Assembly: GCA_913061345.1 (NCBI GenBank)
Contig: CAJXTZ010000004.1
Location: forward strand, 1-64,000
DNA length: 64,000 bases
From: an uncultured Erythrobacter sp.
GTDB taxonomy: Bacteria > Pseudomonadota > Alphaproteobacteria > Sphingomonadales > Sphingomonadaceae
Direction: 5' to 3'
A program made the translations under genes and the position numbers. Every line of letters begins with the position of its first letter. The stretch's first letter is position 1. Below the pieces are notes generated by a model. It was given only the letters and a program-made list of their open reading frames with translations, had not been told where the DNA came from and made no database searches. This document shows positions 25,863 through 35,700 of this stretch, in pieces.

Positions 25863-26228
25863 ATGAAAAAGCTAATGACCCTTGCAGTCCTCATATCACT
25901 GGGTGCCTGCAGTGATCGGGATGACGAAGTTACTGTTCCAGAGCCCGACGGTGCAGAGCATTACGCTCTATACTGTGCTGGGTGCCATGATCCTGGCCCC
26001 GGACATGGCGGAACAATGCTCCTTGCCGAAAAGGGGGCTCCTGTACCCTCGCTGATCGGACGAGAGGATTTGCAGTACGATTATCTGCACGCAGTTGTCC
26101 GTAACGGCCTGATAGAGATGCCTCCCTTCCGCCCGACCGAGCTGTCGGACCAGGAGATTGAGGAAATCTACGAACATATTATGTCGCAGGAACTCCCTGC
26201 CAATGCAGGTAATCCAGCTTCCAGTTAA
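25863..26228 (+). CDS. Class I cytochrome c, lipoprotein
   Basis: A 121-residue c-type cytochrome with heme motif Cys38-Ala-Gly-Cys41-His42 and a likely axial Met86 in EMPPF. The N-terminus MKKLMTLAVLISLGAC is a lipoprotein signal with the acylated Cys16, so the protein is anchored in the periplasm. It is the natural electron acceptor for the 4-cresol-dehydrogenase-like flavoproteins just upstream (compare PchC). PchC itself is a soluble periplasmic protein, so lipid anchoring here is a variation. GGAG precedes the ATG. Confidence 0.9.
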   Translation: MKKLMTLAVLISLGACSDRDDEVTVPEPDGAEHYALYCAGCHDPGPGHGGTMLLAEKGAPVPSLIGREDLQYDYLHAVVRNGLIEMPPFRPTELSDQEIEEIYEHIMSQELPANAGNPASS

Positions 26229-26276
26229 ACCTGTTACGACAGAAAGCTTGGGCGCGTGGCCTGAGCGGAGATTATC

Positions 26277-27527
26277 ATGTCAACTTTCGTTGATATCCAG
26301 TCCGACAGTCGAGGAAGTCCAGCTTTTTGGCGGGTGCTCTTTCTTTGCATGGTCGTGGCAATGCTTGACGGGTACGATACTCAGGTTATCGCTCTGGTTG
26401 CGCCGGTGCTGGGCCCAGAATGGAACCTTGATAGCAGTGCCTTCGGACCGGTTTTCGCCGCAGGCTTGTTCGGCCTAATGCTGGGGAGCATCGCCTTTGG
26501 TGGCGTAGCTGATCGTTACGGGCGCAAGCCTGTGATCTGCGCCGCATGCCTTGCCTTTGGGCTGTTGGCTCTGCTCACCCCATTATCGTCCTCACCGCTG
26601 GAACTCGCCGCCTTTCGCTTTTTCACCGGCATTGGTCTGGGTGCAGCAATTCCTAATCTCATGACCCTTACAGCCGAGCACGCACCAGGAAAGCGTCGCG
26701 CTTTGGCTGCCGGCGCCATGTTCTGCGGCTTTCCCCTCGGGGCTCTGCTGGGGGGGCTGGCGGCGCCCGGGCTGATTGCAATTGGCGGCTGGCAAGGATT
26801 GTTCATTCTAGGGGGAGTGCTGCCAATAATCATGGTGCTTCCGCTTCTCTTGTTTCTTGCCGAATCGCCCGAATGGCGAGGAAGAACCGAGAAGGCGGAC
26901 CGGGAGACAATCCGTCTTCGCAGTCTTTTTGGCGGTACGCTCGCGATTGTTACACCGCTCTTATGGCTGGCATTCATTGCCAATCTTCTTGTAATGTATT
27001 TCCTCATCAACTGGCTGCCTATCCTTTTCGCTGCCGACGGGGCGGATCTGGGCAGGTCCACGATGACCAGTGTGCTGCTCAATCTTGGAGGGATCGGTGG
27101 TTGCCTGGGGGTGACACCCTTGGTTGATCGTTTTGGCGCACTCAAAGTCATGCCGCTGATCTTCGGGGCTACTGCGCTGGCGATCCTGGCGATAGGTGTA
27201 ATTCCCGCAGGCTCGAGTATAATGATCATTGCCATTCTGATGGCTGGGTTCGGCACGATGGGTGCCCAGATGGGGTGCAACGCATTCGCGATGTTCATCT
27301 ATCCCGCCGCCTGGCGCGCAAGCGGATTGGGTTGGGCGCTGAGCATTGGCAGGATAGGATCAGTAGCGGGCCCGCTTCTGGGTGGGCTCTTGTTGGCCTT
27401 GCACTTTGAACCGTCCGAATTGTTCCTCGTCATCGGGCCAATCGCCATGGTGCCGGGATTGCTATTCATCGCCATAAAGAGGATCGCATTGCGGCAGAAG
27501 CAGAGAACCAATGCTTTTAGCGCATAG
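26277..27527 (+). CDS. MFS transporter, aromatic acid:H+ symporter (AAHS) type
   Basis: A 416-residue membrane protein with about 12 hydrophobic segments. Helix 1 carries the DGYDTQ motif typical of the PcaK/BenK aromatic-acid symporters (acidic residue in the GxD position). The loop between helices 2 and 3 has the MFS signature GGVADRYGRKP. It ends the rightward phenol module and probably imports the aromatic acid substrate, or exports an acid intermediate, across the inner membrane. Confidence 0.88.
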   Translation: MSTFVDIQSDSRGSPAFWRVLFLCMVVAMLDGYDTQVIALVAPVLGPEWNLDSSAFGPVFAAGLFGLMLGSIAFGGVADRYGRKPVICAACLAFGLLALLTPLSSSPLELAAFRFFTGIGLGAAIPNLMTLTAEHAPGKRRALAAGAMFCGFPLGALLGGLAAPGLIAIGGWQGLFILGGVLPIIMVLPLLLFLAESPEWRGRTEKADRETIRLRSLFGGTLAIVTPLLWLAFIANLLVMYFLINWLPILFAADGADLGRSTMTSVLLNLGGIGGCLGVTPLVDRFGALKVMPLIFGATALAILAIGVIPAGSSIMIIAILMAGFGTMGAQMGCNAFAMFIYPAAWRASGLGWALSIGRIGSVAGPLLGGLLLALHFEPSELFLVIGPIAMVPGLLFIAIKRIALRQKQRTNAFSA

Positions 27528-27557
27528 CTCTCGCAAGTCTCGATCGTATTGTGCCGA

Positions 27558-28070
27558 TCAGAACAAGACCTTGGCTATCAGATCGTTCAGTTCCACCTCC
27601 GATCTTTCAGAGGCCTCCATCACCTCCCGATAATTTTGAAGGCTTGATCGCGCGGCAGTTTCGGTTGTCGAGGCGCGATGCAGCCGGTCTGTGGTCAGGC
27701 CTGCGACCAAACAGGACTGCGAGACGCGTTCTGCCTGCAACTCTGCCACTTTCAGCGATTGGTAAGCCGAGGCTTCAAGCTTTGCGGAGATTGCGCCCTG
27801 CTCCCAGTCTTTAAACCAACGGCGAATCCTTCGCAGTGGCCGAACAAGGCGATCATTCGCATCGCCGGCTCCTAGCGCCAGTGCTTGAATGTCTTTCGCT
27901 TCAAGCGCGCTCCTGCGGCTCTCTGCCATCCAAAAGCACAAGAGCAGGATGTTCACATCAAAACCAAAACTGTCCTGCAGCGTAATACAGGAAGTTGCCA
28001 CGCCTGGGCGTGCGTAAACCCTGAGTGAATACTGCCAGAATTCCTCGGCGCTGGGTTTGCTATCTTCTAT
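27558..28070 (-). CDS. TIGR02444 family protein, start unclear
   Basis: Small protein of unknown function (TIGR02444/DUF2390 type). The conserved opening EFWQYSLRVYARPG followed by ATSCITLQDSFGFDVNILLLCFW is fully encoded. The only standard start, a GTG at 28001, falls inside that conserved block and would delete it. Upstream the frame stays open to about 28200 but offers only ATA (28070), ATT (28100) or CTG codons. The boundary given is therefore approximate, and the start may have mutated or be non-standard. It lies convergent to the transporter gene and appears unrelated to the catabolic genes. Confidence 0.6.
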   Translation of the reverse strand: MEDSKPSAEEFWQYSLRVYARPGVATSCITLQDSFGFDVNILLLCFWMAESRRSALEAKDIQALALGAGDANDRLVRPLRRIRRWFKDWEQGAISAKLEASAYQSLKVAELQAERVSQSCLVAGLTTDRLHRASTTETAARSSLQNYREVMEASERSEVELNDLIAKVLF

Positions 28071-28205
28071 GTTGCTTTCCTCTGCCGCTAGGCCAGAAAT
28101 GAGAAAGGCTGACGTCTTGCAATTGCAAACGCCAGCCTCCCTTATTCGAAGGGCATGTTCTGTTGCCTTAAACAGGCTTGCCCAGTTTTGCCCGAAGCGG
28201 CCCTA

Positions 28206-29066
28206 TCAGAATGAGCGCGCGCCAAAGTGGATTTCCATCATCGGCCGCATCACATCCCAACGTTCCAGCTGCGACCAGTGGCCTGAACGATCAAGCACAT
28301 ACAGCTCTGCATGCTTGAGGTGCTTGATTAGAAACAGGCTGGTGTCGAGCGGAACGACACGGTCCTGCCGACCGTGAAAAATCAGCACCTCATGGGGCAT
28401 CTTGCCAAGGAGCTCAGGCGGCATGTTGAGCGATTCAATGCCATTTTTCATCGAATCGATCATCTTGACCGCTGTTTTCATGATCTCAGGATCGGTGGCG
28501 ATCTTGTAACGATCCTTGACGATCTGCTCCATGCCTTCAAACTTATCAGCATCATGCGCAAAACTGTGCATTACCTGGCGGTATCGCGAATAACGTGGAT
28601 CTGAATAGAAGGACAATAACCGGATCAGTTCAGGTGTGCGCGGCCCCGGAGCGCCGATCGAACCCATCAAGACGACCTTGTCGATCGTATCAGGTTCCTC
28701 GCTCATCATCTGTAGTGTAAGCGCGCCCCCCATGGAATTGCCGACGACATGCGCTTTTTTAACCTGAAGTTCTTCAAGCAGGCCAAAACACTGGTCGACG
28801 CGCGTGCCAATCCAGCCCATGACGCTGTCAGGCCATGGTTCGGGGATTTCCGATTGACCAAAGCCAATCAAATCAGGAGCGATAACGAAGAAATTCTCCG
28901 CGAGGTCCGGCATGAGATGATACCAGTTTGATGCTGCGTGCGCGCCTGGCCCGGCACCGTGCAGCAACAGTATGGCTGGGTTGGACGGATCGCCAGCCAG
29001 CAGCGTATGTGAGGTCAAGCCGCGGCCTGTGATTTTTTCCTCTTTGATAATGCTATTCTTGCTCAA
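28206..29066 (-). CDS. Meta-cleavage product hydrolase (alpha/beta hydrolase)
   Basis: A 286-residue C-C bond hydrolase of the BphD/DmpD/HsaD group. The oxyanion loop is HGAGPGAHAASNW, the nucleophile Ser111 in GNSMGG, Asp235 in HGRQDRVVPL and His263 in SGHWSQLER. It would cleave an extradiol ring-fission product to a 2-hydroxydienoate and an acid. The gene faces the hydratase/aldolase pair across a 131-bp divergent promoter, giving the full lower pathway: hydrolase, hydratase, aldolase. It is a different lineage from the hydrolase at 1801-2658, consistent with processing the product of the BphC-type dioxygenase. Confidence 0.88.
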   Translation of the reverse strand: MSKNSIIKEEKITGRGLTSHTLLAGDPSNPAILLLHGAGPGAHAASNWYHLMPDLAENFFVIAPDLIGFGQSEIPEPWPDSVMGWIGTRVDQCFGLLEELQVKKAHVVGNSMGGALTLQMMSEEPDTIDKVVLMGSIGAPGPRTPELIRLLSFYSDPRYSRYRQVMHSFAHDADKFEGMEQIVKDRYKIATDPEIMKTAVKMIDSMKNGIESLNMPPELLGKMPHEVLIFHGRQDRVVPLDTSLFLIKHLKHAELYVLDRSGHWSQLERWDVMRPMMEIHFGARSF

Positions 29067-29127
29067 GGCATCCTCGCTTTTTTTCTATTGTTGTCGATAA
29101 ACCGGTCCAACACCATAAGATTATTGC

Positions 29128-29146
29128 AACCGATAATATATCGTTT
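29128..29146. promoter_or_regulatory. Inverted repeat AACCGATA-ATA-TATCGTTT, candidate operator
   Basis: Near-perfect dyad (7 of 8 positions) in the AT-rich 131-bp region between the divergent hydrolase and hydratase genes. It is placed where a shared regulator could control both directions. TTGCAACC just before it echoes the TGCAA-containing motifs near 8176 and 43653. No -35/-10 assignment is made. Confidence 0.45.
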
Positions 29147-29197
29147 GATATGATACAATGCATTTAGCAGATAAAATGGGACACTGAAAGGCGAGCG

Positions 29198-30013
<816 letters not shown>

Positions 30014-30017
30014 ATCA

Positions 30018-30806
30018 ATGCAGACCCCTATCAACCACTTCAAGCGCAGGCTTTATGAACAGCAGGTCCAAATTGGTTTCTGGCTCGCTCTCGCCGATGC
30101 GAACATCGCTGAAATCTGTGCCAATCAGGGTTTTGACTGGCTTTTGATAGATGCAGAGCACGGGCCACAGACACTCTCTGGCATCGTCGGACAATTGCGG
30201 GCCATCGAATCGTCTCAATCCTGCTCCGCGCTTGTCCGCGCTCCGGGGCACAATCCGGTAGCTATCAAGCAGATACTCGATCTAGGGGCACAGACGATCA
30301 TGGTGCCGATGGTCGAGACAGCGGAGCAGGCGCGGGCGATCGTAGCTGCGTCGCTTTACCCCCCTGCGGGAATTCGTAGTGTTGGAGGATCGCGCGCGGC
30401 CCGTTGGGGAGGGTATCCGGCCTATATCCAGGAATCTAATGCGCAGATTTGCATCATTGTGCAGATTGAAACCGGTCTTGCGATCGACAATCTTGAAGAG
30501 ATTGCAGCGGTTGATGGCATTGATGCGCTATTCTTGGGCCCAGCTGACCTGGCGGCGACAGAAGGCCTGCTTGGCCCTGACCACTTCGATGATCTTTTTG
30601 TATTAACGGGCCAAACCCTCGCCCGCATTGTGGCGACCGGAAAGGCAGCCGGCATATTATCACGGGACGAACGCCTGGTTCAGCAATATCTCGACGGGGG
30701 TGCGCGCCTTGTTGCAAACGGCATTGACAGTTTTTCCCTCGCAAGGGCTGTTGCCGACAATCTTCGGGATTGGCGGACACGTATTTCACAGCAAGCCGCG
30801 GATTGA
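30018..30806 (+). CDS. hpaI: HpaI/HpcH-type 2-oxo acid aldolase
   Basis: Class II pyruvate aldolase of 262 residues from the ATG at 30018; a longer in-frame reading would overlap the hydratase. The HpaI landmarks are present: [12 protein letters not shown] (catalytic His48), SALVRAP (Arg), VQIETG (metal Glu) and FLGPADLA (metal Asp). It splits 4-hydroxy-2-oxo acids to pyruvate and an aldehyde, the last step after the hydratase. Use of an HpaH/HpaI pair instead of the BphH/I/J-type trio means that no acylating aldehyde dehydrogenase is coupled here. Confidence 0.88.
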   Translation: MQTPINHFKRRLYEQQVQIGFWLALADANIAEICANQGFDWLLIDAEHGPQTLSGIVGQLRAIESSQSCSALVRAPGHNPVAIKQILDLGAQTIMVPMVETAEQARAIVAASLYPPAGIRSVGGSRAARWGGYPAYIQESNAQICIIVQIETGLAIDNLEEIAAVDGIDALFLGPADLAATEGLLGPDHFDDLFVLTGQTLARIVATGKAAGILSRDERLVQQYLDGGARLVANGIDSFSLARAVADNLRDWRTRISQQAAD

Positions 30807-30914
30807 ACTTTCGCCACGACTGATCTGACAGGCGGGTTCTACAGAGCACTCTCGCGCGCGATTGATCATGCGCGGCGCTGATCCAGTCAGGTTACTCCGC
30901 ATATCGGATTGTTA

Positions 30915-30949
30915 GCTTGGAGGGTTCCCGTCTCCAGCCCCCTCCAAGC
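30915..30949. terminator. Bidirectional hairpin between convergent genes
   Basis: Perfect 10-bp inverted repeat GCTTGGAGGG / CCCTCCAAGC around a 15-base loop, midway between the aldolase stop (30806) and the stop of the leftward efflux gene (30975). The position suits a shared terminator for both transcripts. There is no strong T-run on either side. Confidence 0.65.
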
Positions 30950-30974
30950 AACACCTTGCGCTATATTCAAGAAC

Positions 30975-32210
30975 CTAAGTCCGTGCAAAGCGACGGAATA
31001 GGCGACCGCGCTCACTGTAGAGCACAAGCACAAATGTGAGCAGACCGACTGCCAAAAGGGAATAAGCCAGAGGGAGTGAAGTCCCGTCGTAAACCTGACC
31101 TATGAGCGCGCCGAGTCCTGCCCCTACAACCAGCCGGAAGAAGGTATGTACCGATGAGGCCGCACCTGCGAACTTGCCGAACGGCTGTAAGGCAATTGCA
31201 GTGAAATTGATGAAGATGGTGATCAGCAAACACATATTTGCGGACATGAGCAAAACGAATTCGATCAAGGTTTCATCATGCCACCAGGCGAAGTAAACTT
31301 GGAGCAAGGAAACAATCACGTAGAGAATCATCGCGGTATGTCCAACACGTCTGGTGCCGAACCGCTCGACGATTGCCGAATTGACCAGACTGGCGACCAT
31401 CATCGAGCCAGCCATCAGCCCGAATATCAGCGGAAAAGCCTTACCCGCGCCAAAGCTCTCTCCAATCAATTGTTGAGAACTGGTGATAAATCCGAAATGT
31501 GCGCCAAATACTAACGCCATACCCAAAATGTAACCGATCGCGTCTCGATTGCCGAGAACCAAGCGAATGTTGTTGACCAGATCTTTGCTGCTGCGGTTTA
31601 TCCGGTTAGCAGGCGACAAGGTCTCTCCCATCCGCAGATGGTACCAGATCATCATGATCAGCGTCAGTGCCCCGATCACCACAAAGATTGCGCGCCAACC
31701 GGCCAGTTCCAGAATCGCGAAACCCAGGCTGGGTGCCAAAGTCGGCACGGCGATAAATACCGTCGCGACGAAGGCCTGCAATTTGGCCATATCATCGCCC
31801 TGATAGCGATCCCGGATAATCGCCAGCGGTAATACGGTCAGAGCGCAAGATGCCATGCCGAGCAACGCGCGAGCCGTCAACAACACCACAAAATCAGTCA
31901 CCAATGCGCAAAGTAAATTGATCACGGCGAAAGCGCCCATGCTGAAAAGCAGCACAGGCTTTCTGCCAAAGCGATCCGAAAGGGTGCCCGGTACAAGCGA
32001 AAACAGACCTGAGCTAATCAGGAATATCCCGATGATCCACTGTCTCTCGTTCGGTTGATCAGACCCAAGATCCGTCGCGATGTGACCAATTGCAGGAAGA
32101 AGCGTTGTGAAACCAAGCGACTGCAGGGCCTGAATCATGGCCATCAGGAAGACAAATTCGCGCCTGCCGATTGAACTGGAGCCTGTTGCTCCCAATAATG
32201 AAGAAGTCAC
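30975..32210 (-). CDS. MFS efflux transporter, Bcr/CflA type
   Basis: A 411-residue 12-helix transporter with the MFS loop GTLSDRFGRKPVLLF and the helix-5 segment of drug exporters (VATVFIAVPTLAPSLG). It resembles Bcr/CflA multidrug exporters. It starts with GTG inside the stop of the IclR gene (GTGA), so it is co-expressed with that regulator. Export of a toxic aromatic substrate or intermediate is a reasonable guess. Confidence 0.85.
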   Translation of the reverse strand: MTSSLLGATGSSSIGRREFVFLMAMIQALQSLGFTTLLPAIGHIATDLGSDQPNERQWIIGIFLISSGLFSLVPGTLSDRFGRKPVLLFSMGAFAVINLLCALVTDFVVLLTARALLGMASCALTVLPLAIIRDRYQGDDMAKLQAFVATVFIAVPTLAPSLGFAILELAGWRAIFVVIGALTLIMMIWYHLRMGETLSPANRINRSSKDLVNNIRLVLGNRDAIGYILGMALVFGAHFGFITSSQQLIGESFGAGKAFPLIFGLMAGSMMVASLVNSAIVERFGTRRVGHTAMILYVIVSLLQVYFAWWHDETLIEFVLLMSANMCLLITIFINFTAIALQPFGKFAGAASSVHTFFRLVVGAGLGALIGQVYDGTSLPLAYSLLAVGLLTFVLVLYSERGRLFRRFART

Positions 32211-33142
32211 TCTGATTGATCGCCGTCAGTTGCCTGTTGGTCCATTTCCTGGTGGTTCCCGCATAAGAATTTGCTGACGTCTACATCGCCAGGCCGGTTG
32301 AAGCCTGGCCAGCCGATCGCTTGACTTGCCTCAAGCGCCTGCCGCTTGATCCTGTCGATCACCTGAGTCGAAAAAAAGCTCTCGTTCTGGGATCGCGTTA
32401 GGACACTCATCGTCGCTAGCAAACGTTGATCGGGATCGAAAACCGGAACGCTGATTGCAGACAGACCCGGAACAACTCTGCCGCTAGTCTTGGCATATCC
32501 GCATTTGCGCGTTTCGGCGATCATCTGATCCAGTTCTTCGTCAGGCAAAACCAATCCGGCCTTCCGCTCGTTATCGAGTACTGCTTGTGTCTGCTCTCGC
32601 GAACAAAGTGCCATGAACAAATTCCCAGTGGATGATGTCTGCAGGGGTAAAACCGAACCGACACGTAAGGTGGTGGCTAAAGGAATTCCTCCGTCTTTCC
32701 AGCGGATCACGGTCGGACCGTAATTCCCCCAGACCGACAGCAGACCTGTAGTCTTCAGCTCCTTCAGAAGGATGGAAAGGTGCCTGCCGGCCACTTGAAC
32801 CGGCTCCACGCGCGCCAGCGCAGCCATGCCGATCCGAACGGAGAATGCGCCGAGAGCGTATCGCCCGCTATCCGGATCCTGTTCGACAACGCCTGTGTTG
32901 ACGAACGCCAGAAGATAGCGATGCGCCTGGCTGCGGGACAGGTTTGACTTCTCTGCCACGTCACGAAGAAAAGCACCGTCGGTGTCGCTGTTGACCAATG
33001 CCTCAAGAACGCGGGAGCCAATTTCGACCGACTTTATCGACTTGCGTCGCGTCCCGTCCGGAGCCGACTGGCCGACCGGTTCCGAACTGTCATCATTAGC
33101 GGTCGCAGTGGCGCCGCCAGCTTTTCTACCTGTACTGTTCAT
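32207..33142 (-). CDS. IclR-family transcriptional regulator
   Basis: A 311-residue regulator. A low-complexity N-terminal tail (1-35) precedes a winged helix-turn-helix at about 38-95 (VEIGSRVLEALV, LSRSQAHRYLLAF, GRYALG). The C-terminal half is an IclR effector-binding domain, including GNYGPTVIRW and RVVPGLSAISVPVFD. IclR proteins (PcaR, PobR, MhpR types) commonly govern aromatic catabolic operons by binding aromatic or oxo-acid effectors. It is the only catabolic-type regulator in the window, divergent from the desaturase gene and coupled to the efflux gene. Its targets may include the operons at 8 kb, 29 kb and 43.6 kb. Confidence 0.88.
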   Translation of the reverse strand: MNSTGRKAGGATATANDDSSEPVGQSAPDGTRRKSIKSVEIGSRVLEALVNSDTDGAFLRDVAEKSNLSRSQAHRYLLAFVNTGVVEQDPDSGRYALGAFSVRIGMAALARVEPVQVAGRHLSILLKELKTTGLLSVWGNYGPTVIRWKDGGIPLATTLRVGSVLPLQTSSTGNLFMALCSREQTQAVLDNERKAGLVLPDEELDQMIAETRKCGYAKTSGRVVPGLSAISVPVFDPDQRLLATMSVLTRSQNESFFSTQVIDRIKRQALEASQAIGWPGFNRPGDVDVSKFLCGNHQEMDQQATDGDQSE

Positions 33143-33207
33143 CTGGCTAAACCCCTCAGCCGTCCATCGGTCACACTCAGATGACGCATCGCATTATAGG
33201 AAAGTTG

Positions 33208-33217
33208 TTGCACAATG
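33208..33217. promoter_or_regulatory. TTGCACAATG motif in the IclR/desaturase promoter region
   Basis: The decamer TTGCACAATG occurs here, 66 bp upstream of the IclR start, and also at 8185-8194 beside the inverted repeat of the large divergent promoter. If both are IclR sites, this one would be autoregulatory. Two exact copies of ten bases in short intergenic regions are suggestive only. The rest of the 225-bp spacer shows no other clear element. Confidence 0.4.
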
Positions 33218-33367
33218 TCCAATCGCGAATATAACCACCAGTGACGTTTAAGTTCTTGAAGTAAGTTTTCTAAGACAACCGTTGTTACCCCATCGCGTAG
33301 GGACACTACCACGTCAACAAAGCGCGAGGGGAGATTGGGCATACGAGGAAGCCAGGAGGCTATAAAG

Positions 33368-34297
33368 ATGCAAACCAGCGCATTTCCGATTTCGAGCAAC
33401 CAATATTTCGAGCGTTTGCGAGAGGCACCAGTGCTCGCATTGCCGACTGCGGCCCTTTTTGTGGTCTCCTTGGGAGGCATTGGCACGACCTGGTATCTTG
33501 CGCTGAATGACCTCATTCCGCTTTGGGTCGGCGCAATTGCAAATGGTCTGTTAACTTACTTACTTTTCAGTGTGATACACGATGCGTCACACAAATCCCT
33601 GTCGCGCATCCGATGGCTTAATGAAAGCATCGGGGCAATTGGTTTGTTCTTCCTATTTCCGTATGCGCCAATGCCGCTGGTCCGCTGGGTTCATAACAAG
33701 CACCACAGCTATACCAATGGCCCGAAGGATCCGGATCGTTTTGAACACGAATCACCCTGGTGGCAAATACCGATAAGATGGGCCTTTTTTGACGGTGCCT
33801 ATATCTGGTATTTTTTCAAGAACGGCCGAAACGTCTACAATAGGCACAAGACCGAACTCAACCTGTATTACATCTCCCTGGCAGTTCTGGCGACTGCGGC
33901 GATCTATTTCGGGTTTGGCTGGGAGCTTTTCATGCTCTGGTTTATTCCTTCACGTATCTCGCTGTTCCTGATCGCAGTGGTTTTCGTGATCCTGCCCCAC
34001 CATCCGGCTTTGATCGAGCAGGAGGAAGACCCCTATATGGCGACCACGATGCGGCTCGGCTGGGAGTGGCTGTTGAACCCTCTGATGGTTTATCAGAATT
34101 ATCATCTGGTTCATCATCTCTATCCCGAAATCCCGTTTTATCGGATGCACAAAGCCTATTTTCTGAAATATGACGAGATCAATGTACATCGCGTTGCAAG
34201 GCAAAAGGCATTCGGACTGAAACCTGAAAATTATGATGAGCACTTTGCCTTTCGCCGTGAACTCGATCTTCGCAATGAGGGGAAGATGCCAGCATAG
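33368..34297 (+). CDS. Membrane fatty-acid-desaturase-like diiron enzyme
   Basis: A 309-residue integral membrane protein of the desaturase/hydroxylase superfamily. The ATG at 33368 follows GGAGG by eight bases. Three histidine boxes bind the diiron centre: HDASH (His71, His75), HNKHH (His109, His112, His113) and NYHLVHHLYP near residue 250; several hydrophobic spans lie between. The family covers lipid desaturases, carotene hydroxylases and alkyl-group hydroxylases. Its place next to an IclR gene and an FMN monooxygenase suggests oxidation of a hydrophobic substrate rather than housekeeping lipid synthesis, but this is inference. Confidence 0.82.
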   Translation: MQTSAFPISSNQYFERLREAPVLALPTAALFVVSLGGIGTTWYLALNDLIPLWVGAIANGLLTYLLFSVIHDASHKSLSRIRWLNESIGAIGLFFLFPYAPMPLVRWVHNKHHSYTNGPKDPDRFEHESPWWQIPIRWAFFDGAYIWYFFKNGRNVYNRHKTELNLYYISLAVLATAAIYFGFGWELFMLWFIPSRISLFLIAVVFVILPHHPALIEQEEDPYMATTMRLGWEWLLNPLMVYQNYHLVHHLYPEIPFYRMHKAYFLKYDEINVHRVARQKAFGLKPENYDEHFAFRRELDLRNEGKMPA

Positions 34298-34374
34298 GCC
34301 CTCGCCATCACCAGGTTGATCGACCCGTGTTCAATTTGCCATAGTAGAAGCACGAGCTGCTAGGAAACACATCA

Positions 34375-35700
34375 ATGGCGAGACAATTGCACCTTGGCGC
34401 ATTCATGCGTCCGGTAAGCATCCATACGGGAGCCTGGCGTTACCCGGGGGCGACGCGTGACGGCAACTTCAACCTCAAGGCAATCTCACATTATATTCGC
34501 AAGCTCGAACAAGCGAAGTTCGACTATTTCTTCATGGCGGATCATCTGGGCGTCCTGAATTTACCGCGCGAAGCCCTGATGCGCAGCCACACTGTAACGT
34601 CGTATGAGCCGTTCACTCTGCTGTCAGCGTTGGCGGGGGCGACTTCCCAAATTGGACTGGTTGCGACTGCCTCGACGACTTATGATGAACCGTTTCATGT
34701 CGCTCGACGTTTCGCCTCGCTTGACCACATCAGCGGCGGACGCGCCGGCTGGAATGTTGTGACCACTTCCAATCCCGATAGCAGCCGCAACTTTGGCATG
34801 GACACGCAACCCGACCATGCCGAACGTTACGCTCGCGCACATGAATTCTACGAGGTGGTAACCGGCTTGTGGGACAGCTTTGCTGATAACGCTTTTGTCA
34901 TGGATGCGGAAAGCGGAATATATTTTGACCCCGATCGGATGCATACGCTGGACTATAAGGGAGAACGTTTCTCCGTCCGGGGGCCGCTGAACATTGCCCG
35001 ACCGGTGCAGGGCTGGCCGGTGATTTTTCAGGCCGGCGCTTCTGACCCTGGCCGTCAGCTTGCAGCAGAAACCGCTGAGGTCGTATTCGCCGCCGAATCG
35101 ACGCTGGAAGGAAGCAAATCCTACTATGACGATGTGAAAGGCCGGGCGGTCAAGGCGGGCCGTAACCCGGATCTTATCAAGATAATGCCGGCAGTTTTCC
35201 TGGTTGTTGGAGATACCGTGGAGGAAGCCAAGGCAAAACGAGCAAAGCTCGATAGCCTGGTTCATTATGACAGTGGGATACATTCGCTTTCTGGAATGCT
35301 CGGCCATGATGTAACCGGATATGATCCCGACGGGCCATTGCCGGAAATTCCGGAATCAAATGCCAGCAAAAGCTCACGGCGTTTTATGGTCGAGCTCGCT
35401 CGTGCAGAAAACCTGACGATACGGGAACTTGCTGCAAAAGCTGGTAGCTATGGCGGGCTGGCATTTGTCGGCACCCCGGAAACAATAGCAGACGAAATGC
35501 AGAACTGGCTCGAACAAGGGGCCTGCGACGGTTTTACGGCGATGTTCCCCTACCTTCCCGAAGGGCTGGAGGATTTTACTGACAAGGTCGTTCCTGAGCT
35601 GCAGGCACGTGGGCTGTTTCGCAGCGAATATGAGGGTGATACATTGCGCGATCATCTGGGGTTGCCGCGTCCCGCCAACGCCTTTTTCCCTGACGAATGA
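34375..35700 (+). CDS. FMN-dependent monooxygenase, NtaA/SnaA/DszA (luciferase-like) family
   Basis: A 441-residue flavin monooxygenase with the family opening LHLGAFMRPVSIHTGAWRYP, the TTYDEPFHVARRFASLDH and SGGRAGWNVVTT segments, and HAERYARAHEF. Members need FMNH2 from a separate reductase, which is not in the window. They oxygenate substrates such as nitrilotriacetate, dibenzothiophene sulfone, dimethyl sulfide or alkanesulfonates. The real substrate cannot be read. The gene overlaps the following ketopantoate-reductase-like gene (ATGA), so the two act together. Confidence 0.88.
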   Translation: MARQLHLGAFMRPVSIHTGAWRYPGATRDGNFNLKAISHYIRKLEQAKFDYFFMADHLGVLNLPREALMRSHTVTSYEPFTLLSALAGATSQIGLVATASTTYDEPFHVARRFASLDHISGGRAGWNVVTTSNPDSSRNFGMDTQPDHAERYARAHEFYEVVTGLWDSFADNAFVMDAESGIYFDPDRMHTLDYKGERFSVRGPLNIARPVQGWPVIFQAGASDPGRQLAAETAEVVFAAESTLEGSKSYYDDVKGRAVKAGRNPDLIKIMPAVFLVVGDTVEEAKAKRAKLDSLVHYDSGIHSLSGMLGHDVTGYDPDGPLPEIPESNASKSSRRFMVELARAENLTIRELAAKAGSYGGLAFVGTPETIADEMQNWLEQGACDGFTAMFPYLPEGLEDFTDKVVPELQARGLFRSEYEGDTLRDHLGLPRPANAFFPDE

